Of a stretch of 7,733 nucleotides of DNA, positions 1 to 6,380 are shown in pieces. The translations under genes and the position numbers were made by a program. Source of the stretch: an uncultured Caryophanales bacterium (GTDB taxonomy: Bacteria; Bacillota_I; Bacilli_A; RFN20; CAG-826); NCBI GenBank assembly GCA_905197045.1, contig CAJJXG010000030.1, positions 1 to 7,733 of the forward strand. Direction: 5' to 3'. Position 1 is the first letter of the stretch. Every line of letters begins with the position of its first letter. The notes beneath the pieces were generated by a model that ran no database searches, was not told where the DNA came from, and saw only the letters and a list, made by a program, of their open reading frames with translations.

Positions 1-1754
1 TAACTGCACATTTTGAGGGCGATGCAAACAATTACAAACCTATTCCTGATATGACTGCGACTTTAACCATTGAAAAAGCAAGATATGATATGTCTAATGT
101 TAGATTTATAGGCAGATCATTTGTCTATGATGGTAACGAACATAGATTAGAAGTTACTGGCGAGCTTCCAAAAGGTGTCACTGTTTCTTATGTTAATAAT
201 GGTTTAACAGATGTTGGAAGCGTAGAAGTAACAGCTATATTCAAGGGTGATACACATAACTACGAGCCAATTAAAGAATTATCTGCAACTTTAACAGTCG
301 TAAAAGGTGAATACGACATGTCAAATATTAAATTTGAAGATAAAACCGTTACTTATGATGGCACTTTTCACTCATTAGAAATCACTGGCACCTTACCTGA
401 AGGCGTCACAGTTACATATGTAAATAATCGCAAAGCATTCGCTGGCACTTATGAAGTAACAGCACATTTTAAAGGTGATGGATTAAACTATAATCCTATT
501 CCTGATATGACTGCGATTTTAACCATTGAAAAAGCAACATACGACATGAGTGGAGTCACATTTAAAGATAAAACATTCACTTACGATGGCGAAGCTCATA
601 CTTGTGTTGTTGAAGGTGAGTTACCTGAAGGCGTCACAGTTTATTATGAGGGCAATTACAACAAATTTGAAGTTGGTGTTTATGAAATAATCGCACACTT
701 TAAAGGTGATGAAAAGAACTATAATCCTATTCCTGACATGAAGGCCACTTTAAGAATCACTGAATATGAATATAATGCTGGTCTTTATACAATTGATAAT
801 GTTCATTATCAAAAGGTTGATGATCATCTTACGGTAAAAGGCAGTAAAATTGATATAAGCGGCAATATCGTCCTTAAAAATGAAATTGATGGTTTTAAGG
901 TAACAGAAATTCAGGCTAATGCTTTTGCGCTTAGAGATAATTTAAGAAGCATTACTATTCCAAGCAACATTACTGCCATTGGTGCAAATGCATTCCTCAA
1001 ATGTACAAATTTAGCTTCAGTAGTGTTTGAAGAAGGCGTTACTACACTTGCAAAAGATACTTTCAAAGGATGTATAAATTTAACTGATATCACACTACCT
1101 AATACAGTTGAAAGTGTAGGTGATAATGCATTTGCTGATTGTACAAAACTTCCTACCATTGAATTTGGATCAGAGACCAAAACTTTTGGAAAATCAGTTT
1201 TAGCAGGTTGCACAAGTTTAACTAAGTTAACAATACCTTATTTACCTAATGGCTATATAGGAAGTATATTTGGCGCTACTCAATCTAGCAATAACAATAT
1301 TACTCCAACATCATTAAAAGAGGTTCATCTAACTAATACTACAGAACTTGCAGATAACGCATTCTATAATGCACAACATATAACTAATGTTACTCTTCCA
1401 GAAAATCTAGAAACAATTGGAGAAAACGCATTCTATTATTGTTTAGATTTAACTGAAATAGTGATACCTGAAAGCGTTACTTCAATTGTCAAATATGCCT
1501 TTAGTGATTGCCAAAACTTAACAAGTGTAGTTATTAATGGAAATATAACAACTATTGAAAAAGGGTTATTCAATAATTGTTCTAAATTAAAACAAGTCAC
1601 CCTTCCTGTTACAATTACCGCTATAGAAGAAAAAGCTTTCTTTAATTGTAATGCATTAACAGATGTTAATTATCTCGGCACTTCATCCGATTGGGAAAAG
1701 ATTACAATTGCAGCCGGTAATGATGCATTATTAGATGCAATAAATATTATTTGA
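1..1754 (+). CDS. BspA-like leucine-rich repeat surface protein with MBG/YDG-like repeats (5' end outside window)
   Basis: This is probably a large extracellular or surface adhesin-like protein; the ligand is unknown. The frame is already open at base 3, so the Met codon at 51 is internal and the true start lies upstream. Numbering from that Met, residues 12-87, 88-163 and 164-239 are three 76-residue units (each starting YDMS, with YDG and GVTV motifs) that resemble MBG/YDG-type bacterial beta-sandwich repeats. Residues about 280-540 are BspA-type (LRR_5) repeats. One Cys recurs every 23 residues (318, 341, 364, 387, then 464, 487, 510, 533), followed by an L-x-x-hydrophobic-x-x-P strand. 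A GYIGSIFGA insert near 401-409 and the ending GTSSDWEKI...GND are common in BspA relatives. No membrane anchor, LPXTG motif or signal peptide is visible in the part shown. A hairpin terminator follows 25 bp downstream. The LRR assignment is firm; the name of the repeat domain is less so. Confidence 0.9.
   Translation, partial: TAHFEGDANNYKPIPDMTATLTIEKARYDMSNVRFIGRSFVYDGNEHRLEVTGELPKGVTVSYVNNGLTDVGSVEVTAIFKGDTHNYEPIKELSATLTVVKGEYDMSNIKFEDKTVTYDGTFHSLEITGTLPEGVTVTYVNNRKAFAGTYEVTAHFKGDGLNYNPIPDMTAILTIEKATYDMSGVTFKDKTFTYDGEAHTCVVEGELPEGVTVYYEGNYNKFEVGVYEIIAHFKGDEKNYNPIPDMKATLRITEYEYNAGLYTIDNVHYQKVDDHLTVKGSKIDISGNIVLKNEIDGFKVTEIQANAFALRDNLRSITIPSNITAIGANAFLKCTNLASVVFEEGVTTLAKDTFKGCINLTDITLPNTVESVGDNAFADCTKLPTIEFGSETKTFGKSVLAGCTSLTKLTIPYLPNGYIGSIFGATQSSNNNITPTSLKEVHLTNTTELADNAFYNAQHITNVTLPENLETIGENAFYYCLDLTEIVIPESVTSIVKYAFSDCQNLTSVVINGNITTIEKGLFNNCSKLKQVTLPVTITAIEEKAFFNCNALTDVNYLGTSSDWEKITIAAGNDALLDAINII
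3..767 (+). repeat. Tandem 228-bp coding repeats (three full units plus the tail of a fourth)
   Basis: Units lie at 84-311, 312-539 and 540-767, and bases 3-83 are the end of an earlier unit. The period is exactly 228 bp (76 codons). Some blocks are almost identical at DNA level: 39-83 and 495-539 (456 bp apart, two periods) differ at only two positions, and a 21-bp block at 393-413 recurs exactly at 621-641. Other parts have diverged, for example the end of unit 1, which reads PIKELSATLTVVKGE instead of PIPDM...TIEKA. This pattern fits duplication or gene conversion within the array. More units probably lie upstream of the window. Confidence 0.85.
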
Positions 1755-1778
1755 TTCTTTTATCATCAATTTATAGCG

Positions 1779-1812
1779 AAAAGCAGGGGAGTCATATGAC
1801 AAACCTGCTTTT
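1779..1812 (+). terminator. Intrinsic terminator after the surface-protein gene
   Basis: AAAAGCAGG (1779-1787) pairs perfectly with CCTGCTTTT (1804-1812), giving a 9-bp stem. The enclosed segment contains a second small palindrome, GTCATATGAC (1791-1800), which can extend the hairpin across a 3/3 internal loop. The descending arm ends in four T and runs into TATACTTT. It sits 25 bp after the TGA stop, where a terminator is expected. Confidence 0.7.
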
Positions 1813-2519
1813 ATACTTTAAATGCATTTATTGACAATCAAATATTTAAAGGTAATATTTTAGAATGTATTGAAAAAGCATACAGATATATAATCGAAAA
1901 TACACGATGGCAGGCAGTAATTAGAGGTTTGGAAAGGGTTGAAAAACCAGAAATACCTTTAGAAGCTATAAGAGAAATTATAGTTAATAGCTTTGCACAT
2001 ATGAGAGTTAAAAACAGTTCTTTTAGCGAAATTTATATTACACCTACTAAGATTCATGTGTACAATCCTGGATTTTTAGTAAAAGGAAAAACTCCAGAAG
2101 ATTTTGCAGATGGTTCAAATGGACCAATCGCAAGAAATCCACTAATAAATACTGTTTTGTATCTTAATAAGACTATTGATTCTTTTGGAACTGGTTTTGG
2201 TAGAGTATTTAGCATTTGTAAAAAAGAAAATATCAATTATAAATATGGAAATAATGAATTTGGATTCTATTTCGACTTTATTAGAACATCGATTGATAAC
2301 ATTAATGTTACAAGAAATGTTACAATAAAATTATCAAGCGTTGAAAGAGATGTTTTATCATTGATTGATTCGAAAAAAGGTATTAAAAGAAGTGAACTTG
2401 CACAAGAATTAGATAAAACAGAAATGAATATTCATAGAGCTATAAAAAAGTTGATTGAATTCAATATGATAAGAAGAGTTGGGTCAAATAAAACAGGCTA
2501 CTGGGAAGTCATTAAGTAA
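1800..2519 (+). pseudogene. 5'-truncated AlbA/Schlafen-type ATP-binding transcriptional regulator
   Basis: This is the remnant of a protein of the type that joins an N-terminal AlbA_2 (Schlafen-fold) domain to a RecG-like C-terminal ATPase fold and a winged helix. Numbered from the TTG at 1929, the only plausible start, the ATPase part has PEIPLEAIREIIVNSFAH with E16 and N20 (N-box), NPGFL near 46-50 and the glycine loop SFGTGFGR at 85-92. Residues about 134-196 form a winged helix-turn-helix (RSELAQELDKTEMNIHRAIKKL). Family-like sequence continues in the same frame upstream of 1929 (FIDNQIFKGN, ENTRWQAVIRG) back to about the terminator at 1812, with no ATG and no usable ribosome site; AGAGG lies only 2 bases before the TTG. 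The AlbA_2 domain is missing. A short protein from 1929 cannot be excluded, but a dead remnant is more likely. Confidence 0.72.
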
Positions 2520-2540
2520 ATTGGAATTTGTAGATGAAAT

Positions 2541-3000
2541 ATGAAAAAAGCAGAGTTTAAGGATAAATGGCTTAATACATTTGGAAAAGAATTATTACAA
2601 GAATATAAAGATTATAATTATTTATGTCTTGGAGGTATTTTTATTATCGATTGATATAGAGTCCGAAGTAGCAATTAGACCAAGCGGCTCTTGCTTTATA
2701 GCGATAACTTTCAATAAATTTCATGGACATTAAGATGGATTTATTTAATATAAGTAAAAATCTTCAGTATGGTTTTTTGTTGAAGTTGAAACTGATTTTA
2801 AGCACGTAAAAAGTCAATTATCTGAATGTCTTAATCGGGATTCTAAAATATACCTATTTTATGTATCGTTTAAAACAGGCTAACAAAAGTTATTCAAATA
2901 TTTAGCTTTTCCAATTCAAAAAGTTTCGCTTCAAGATTTCACAATTGATGCTTTTATCAATTTTAAAAGTAATATTTTATATAGTTTTGGCAAAGAATAA
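2541..3000 (+). pseudogene. Degraded gene of unknown family (frameshifted, with internal stops)
   Basis: This fills most of the gene-poor stretch 2520-3066. An ATG at 2541 opens 37 codons (MKKAEFKDKWLNTFGKELL..., ending at TGA 2652-2654). Protein-like sequence then appears in another frame (positions 1 mod 3): LLSIDIESEVAIRPSGSCF from 2641, SSVWFFVEVETDFKHVKSQL from 2761, and QKLFKYLAFP...FINFKSNILYSFGKE ending at TAA 2998-3000. In-frame stops lie between these blocks near 2731, 2746, 2755 and 2881. The hydrophobic/charged pattern looks like former coding sequence with one frameshift near 2630-2650 and several nonsense changes. I do not recognise the family. It follows the truncated regulator by 21 bp on the same strand. 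Confidence 0.4.
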
Positions 3001-3066
3001 ATTTCCAGCAATACTCAAATGAAGTTTTTGCTTTTTGAGATTTAAAAGGATTGTGATTGTCTTTCT

Positions 3067-4482
3067 TTAGTTTATTCCCTTGAGTAAGTTAATTGTTTTC
3101 CATTTACCATTTCGCCAGCGAATATAAAAGCCAATTCCACGTACACATTCGTCGAGGCAAGCACCAATAAAAGCACCATAAATACCTAATTTGAAGACGG
3201 TACATAGAAGTGCTGAAGCTCCGACTGTAAACACCCATGATGTGATGATAGAACTTATTACTGGAAATGCAATATCTCCGGCCGTCTCTAATCCTTTAAC
3301 ATAAACTAAATTAGTTGCTCTACCTTGTTCTAACACAACGTTAATACAAAGGCAAAAAACTGCCGTTAATCCACAGTACATAAAATCCACATTATTGATA
3401 TTGATTGCTGGGTTGTTAATTGCTGGAGTCATTAGTGCTCCAAAAAGAGGATAAGCAATTCCTAAAACGATTAGTGACATGACAAAAGACACAATTTGTG
3501 CCATTTTACCTGTATCACGAACAAGTTTATAAACTTCTTCCTTGTTTTGATTGCCCAAAAGATTACCTTCGATGACTTGCATAGCTATTCCGCTTCCACT
3601 TGCAAACAAGTAAATAATGGAAGTGATAGTCATAATGAATGTTCTTAAATTTTGATCTAAAACATTGCAAGAAAAGTTGACAATAATTGCTAAAACAAAT
3701 TGTGATAAATTATATGATAAAGTTTCCCCAGCTGTTGGTAATCCAATCTTTAGTTGTTTTTTAAGCAACGTAGACGGAAATGGACGAAGAGATCTAAATG
3801 AAATTTTTGATTTAACTGTCACTTTAAAGAAAATATACGAAATAAGACAAGAGATAAAACGAGAAATTAATGTAGCTAATCCCACACCAATCAATTGATC
3901 TTCAATGTCAAGATTTGGAATTCCCCATAGCACAATTGCACAAATGACAATATTGATAATGTTAGTGGCAAAAGAAATAATAGTTGGCTGAACCATTTTT
4001 TTATTCGCTCGTAAAAAACTTGAAAAAGCTTGATTTAAAGAATAAAAAACAAGAGAAGGTGCTGTGATATATAAGTAGAGTTTAGCCAGTGGAATAATTT
4101 GTGCATCGACTTGCATCCAATCAAAAATAAAGGGCGAAATTGCTAAAAGAATTCCACAGACTATTATTCCGATAAATAAATTCAAAAATAGTGTAAGTGG
4201 ATAAATCTTTTTAATTTCTTCTTCATTATCCAACCCTTTTAATTGCGTGATGAGAATAAGAGAAGATGTTGATAGCACGCTAAACGCGACAATAAAAATA
4301 TTGCTTATTTGATTTACTTGTCCTATAGCGTTGGTGGCTTGAGGTACATCAGCAAACATAAATTGATTAACATAGCCAATACCGACGCCTAAAATCAGTT
4401 CAATAAAAACTGGAACAGCCAATTTGATGACTTCTTTATTGCGGGAGAATAAACTAAATAGAGGAAACTTTTGTTTTTTCAT
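3067..4482 (-). CDS. MATE family multidrug/cation efflux transporter
   Basis: This is a cytoplasmic-membrane antiporter of the multidrug and toxic compound extrusion family, which exports cationic or aromatic compounds using a Na+ or H+ gradient; the substrate here is unknown. At 471 residues it has the normal family length. About 12 hydrophobic segments can be counted (roughly 17-40, 55-78, 95-118, 132-152, 165-190, 195-220, 245-272, 280-305, 325-352, 365-385, 405-428, 433-455), arranged as two related halves. Family-like stretches include the N-terminal EVIKLAVPVFIELIL, SFLRANKKMVQP near 155-166, MQVIEGNLLGNQNKEEVYK near 301-319, and the C-terminal LDECVRGIGFYIRWRNGKW, typical of the NorM/YeeO-like branch. 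The ATG at 4480-4482 has no clear Shine-Dalgarno, but the N-terminus fits the family. It is separated from the chorismate mutase gene by 158 bp and probably has its own promoter. No convincing terminator was found downstream. Confidence 0.92.
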   Translation of the reverse strand: MKKQKFPLFSLFSRNKEVIKLAVPVFIELILGVGIGYVNQFMFADVPQATNAIGQVNQISNIFIVAFSVLSTSSLILITQLKGLDNEEEIKKIYPLTLFLNLFIGIIVCGILLAISPFIFDWMQVDAQIIPLAKLYLYITAPSLVFYSLNQAFSSFLRANKKMVQPTIISFATNIINIVICAIVLWGIPNLDIEDQLIGVGLATLISRFISCLISYIFFKVTVKSKISFRSLRPFPSTLLKKQLKIGLPTAGETLSYNLSQFVLAIIVNFSCNVLDQNLRTFIMTITSIIYLFASGSGIAMQVIEGNLLGNQNKEEVYKLVRDTGKMAQIVSFVMSLIVLGIAYPLFGALMTPAINNPAININNVDFMYCGLTAVFCLCINVVLEQGRATNLVYVKGLETAGDIAFPVISSIITSWVFTVGASALLCTVFKLGIYGAFIGACLDECVRGIGFYIRWRNGKWKTINLLKGIN

Positions 4483-4490
4483 AAGTAATA

Positions 4491-4518
4491 ATTCTATATT
4501 CCAAAACTAGAATAACAA
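4491..4518 (-). promoter_or_regulatory. Putative sigma-A promoter and overlapping dyad for the MATE gene
   Basis: On the - strand, TTGTTA (4518-4513) and TAGAAT (4496-4491) are separated by 16 bp, a reasonable -35/-10 pair. The -10 ends only 8 bases before the ATG, so the transcript would be leaderless or nearly so, which matches the missing Shine-Dalgarno. A perfect inverted repeat, ATTCTA (4491-4496) and TAGAAT (4508-4513), spans the -10 and most of the spacer and could be an operator for a drug-responsive repressor. This is motif reading only. Confidence 0.35.
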
Positions 4519-4640
4519 GAGTTTTTTTATTTTGTTTGCAAATTGTATTTTGTCATTTAATAAGTTGAGAAATATTTATAAAATATTAAATATTTAAGCA
4601 AGCTATCTAATTGCAAGTGATGCGAAAAATAATCGTTTAA

Positions 4641-4919
4641 TTAGCTTTTCTTACCAATTATATCCTTTTGCATTTCTTTGCTGGCTTTTAAAAAGCCTTC
4701 TAAAACATCTTTATAATATTTTTTAAATTCATCGTCTTTAATTTTTTCTAGATTTTTTTCTAGCATTATTTTTTCTCTATTTTGATCTAAAACTGGTAAA
4801 TCATTTTCTATCTTAAATTTGGTTATTTCTTTAACAATTTCCATTCTTTTAACATATAATTCGATAATTTGATTATCAATAGAATCAATTAAATCTCTGC
4901 AAATCTCAAGTTTTTCCAT
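4641..4919 (-). CDS. Chorismate mutase, AroQ class (monofunctional)
   Basis: This cytoplasmic enzyme converts chorismate to prephenate. The 92-residue all-helical protein is the size of a free-standing AroQ domain. All eight residues that line the active site in the E. coli P-protein mutase domain can be placed in order: R8, R25, K36, D45, R48, E49, S80 and Q84 (E. coli R11, R28, K39, D48, R51, E52, S84, Q88). It should therefore be active. It is not fused to prephenate dehydratase, prephenate dehydrogenase or DAHP synthase, and no aromatic amino acid gene is next to it. It is the last gene of an operon behind a DASS permease and a TrhP-like U32 protein, which suggests that prephenate is used for RNA hydroxylation rather than, or in addition to, Phe/Tyr synthesis. 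The start is fixed by a perfect Shine-Dalgarno 7 bases upstream. Confidence 0.93.
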   Translation of the reverse strand: MEKLEICRDLIDSIDNQIIELYVKRMEIVKEITKFKIENDLPVLDQNREKIMLEKNLEKIKDDEFKKYYKDVLEGFLKASKEMQKDIIGKKS

Positions 4920-4926
4920 TTAATTT

Positions 4927-4933
4927 ACCTCCT
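4927..4933 (-). promoter_or_regulatory. Shine-Dalgarno of chorismate mutase, containing the permease stop codon
   Basis: The - strand reads TTTTAGGAGGTAAATTAAATG. AGGAGGT lies 7 bases before the ATG and its first bases complete the TAG stop (4934-4932) of the upstream permease. Ribosomes ending the permease therefore stop on the ribosome-binding site of the next gene, an arrangement that supports translational coupling. Confidence 0.85.
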
Positions 4934-6380
4934 AAAATATTAATAAGCCAATTGGATAAGAAATTAATAAAGCAGTTAAAATAGAAAGAAACATAACAAG
5001 AATTCCATAAATAAATACTTCTTTTGTTGAAAGAGTTTCGCTAGAAGAAATTATGGCAATATGAGGCATTGAAGGAGGTGTAGCAAAGGCAAAACTAGAA
5101 AGCATACCGATAATACAAATTGTTGCTTCTAAATTTAATGATGAAGTAGTTGAAAGAAGAATAGTACTAGCTACAGTACCTACTAAAGTAGCAGTAACCA
5201 TATTTGATGAAAGGTTAGTTTGGATGGCAGCCCATAAAGCAAATATTATTAATAAAGCAAGCGGAGGAAGATATATTAAAGAATTTCCTAAATTTGTTTG
5301 TAAGAAAGTAATTAAGCCAATATCTTGACTTTTGATTGCTTCGCCAAGTGCTAAAGTTGCTGCGCACATTATTAAGCTTCCCCAAGGCGCCCCGTTTTTA
5401 AAAGCGTCGCCAACTTCAATTAAAGGTTTTTGATCAACTCTAATTATACAAAGAAGAAGCGTTCCAAGAAGTGGAGGCATTATCGTTCCATACTTATTAA
5501 AGAATTCATAAATTGGATAATAGATAAATTCAAAAATAGAAGGAACAATCCATAAAACTAAAACAGTAATAAAAATGATAAGAGTAAAAATGTCTTTTTT
5601 ATCTAATTTTTGCAGGCTTTTCTTTAAATCTATTACGTTTTCAAAGTTTAATCCATTTTTTTTAGGTCTAATAAAAAGAAGTAAAAGTAAAAACATTAAT
5701 AAAAACAAAACAAGACCAGCCGGAAAAGCAAGAGCGATATATTCAAAAGTCGAGACTTCAATATTAGCTGCATTAATAGCAAGAATTGGGAAAACATGAG
5801 CAATAGGAGTCATTCCACTACTAATAGAAACAGTAAATCCTAAGCCAAGCATTAAAACTTTGGCGATTTTGTCTTTTTTATCTATTTTTAATAAGTCGAT
5901 AATTTCATTTAAAATAGGTAGCAAAATAACAAATAAAACGCTTGGAGAGATAAATAAGCCTAGAATTAAAGTTGCAAGCAAAAAGAAAAAGATAAAAAAG
6001 TAAGAGTTCTTTTGAGCAATTTTAAAATTGACAAATGTTAATGCAATTCTTTTAATAAGTGAAGTTTTTGAAAGAGCATAAGTACAAACAAAAGTAAAAA
6101 GTAAAAAAGCAAAGGTTGAGTTACCAAAACTTGTTGTTAATACTTTGTTAAAACCAAATTTATCTATAAATCCTAATGCAAATAAGCATAAAAGACTTGG
6201 CCAATCAATTCCTATTGTTAACCATAAAATTAAAACTCCAGCAAAAATAAAAATGACACCAAAGGCTTCGCTTGATAATCCATTAATTGGAGGAATTAAT
6301 TGTCCAATAAAACATAGAATTATAGAAATAGGTATGATTATTGCTCTAAAAATTAAATTATCTTTAAGTTTAGTTTTCAT
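4932..6380 (-). CDS. DASS/SLC13-family anion permease (Na+/dicarboxylate symporter-like)
   Basis: This is a multi-pass inner-membrane carrier of the divalent anion:Na+ symporter family (CitT, INDY, NaDC relatives), which usually imports di- or tricarboxylates or sulfate. The length of 482 residues is typical. Family signs are EAFGVIFIFAGVLILWLTIG at 38-57, the second hairpin-loop motif TNLSSNMVTATLV at 388-400, GDAFKNGAPWGSLIM at 324-338 and the C-terminal FATPPSMPHIAI at 432-443, equivalent to the ATPPN region of the family. The two classical Ser-Asn-Thr motifs, which bind the substrate carboxylates and Na+, are altered: the first site reads FISPSV (143-148) and the second SSNMVT (391-396). 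Substrate and coupling ion may therefore be unusual. The ATG overlaps the TGA of the U32 gene (ATGA), and the stop lies inside the chorismate mutase ribosome site, so the three genes are very probably co-transcribed. Only a weak Shine-Dalgarno precedes it. Confidence 0.88.
   Translation of the reverse strand: MKTKLKDNLIFRAIIIPISIILCFIGQLIPPINGLSSEAFGVIFIFAGVLILWLTIGIDWPSLLCLFALGFIDKFGFNKVLTTSFGNSTFAFLLFTFVCTYALSKTSLIKRIALTFVNFKIAQKNSYFFIFFFLLATLILGLFISPSVLFVILLPILNEIIDLLKIDKKDKIAKVLMLGLGFTVSISSGMTPIAHVFPILAINAANIEVSTFEYIALAFPAGLVLFLLMFLLLLLFIRPKKNGLNFENVIDLKKSLQKLDKKDIFTLIIFITVLVLWIVPSIFEFIYYPIYEFFNKYGTIMPPLLGTLLLCIIRVDQKPLIEVGDAFKNGAPWGSLIMCAATLALGEAIKSQDIGLITFLQTNLGNSLIYLPPLALLIIFALWAAIQTNLSSNMVTATLVGTVASTILLSTTSSLNLEATICIIGMLSSFAFATPPSMPHIAIISSSETLSTKEVFIYGILVMFLSILTALLISYPIGLLIF

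Noticed and set aside
911..1213. Open frame of about 100 codons on the - strand inside the leucine-rich repeat gene
   Set aside because: It is a shadow of the repeat-coding frame, with no ribosome site and no family resemblance.
1755..1928. Read-through fusion of the surface protein and the ATPase, which share a frame, if TGA coded Trp
   Set aside because: TGA clearly serves as a stop elsewhere (6377-6379), a terminator hairpin lies between the two, and the intervening translation has no repeat character.
3014..3039. Inverted repeat CTCAAA/TTTGAG downstream of the MATE gene as a terminator
   Set aside because: The stem is only 6 bp with a 14-base loop, and no T-run follows on either strand.
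4570..4595. 9-bp perfect inverted repeat AAATATTTA/TAAATATTT between the MATE gene and chorismate mutase, as operon terminator
   Set aside because: It is built only of A and T, has no T-run after it on the - strand, and such repeats arise easily in DNA this AT-rich.
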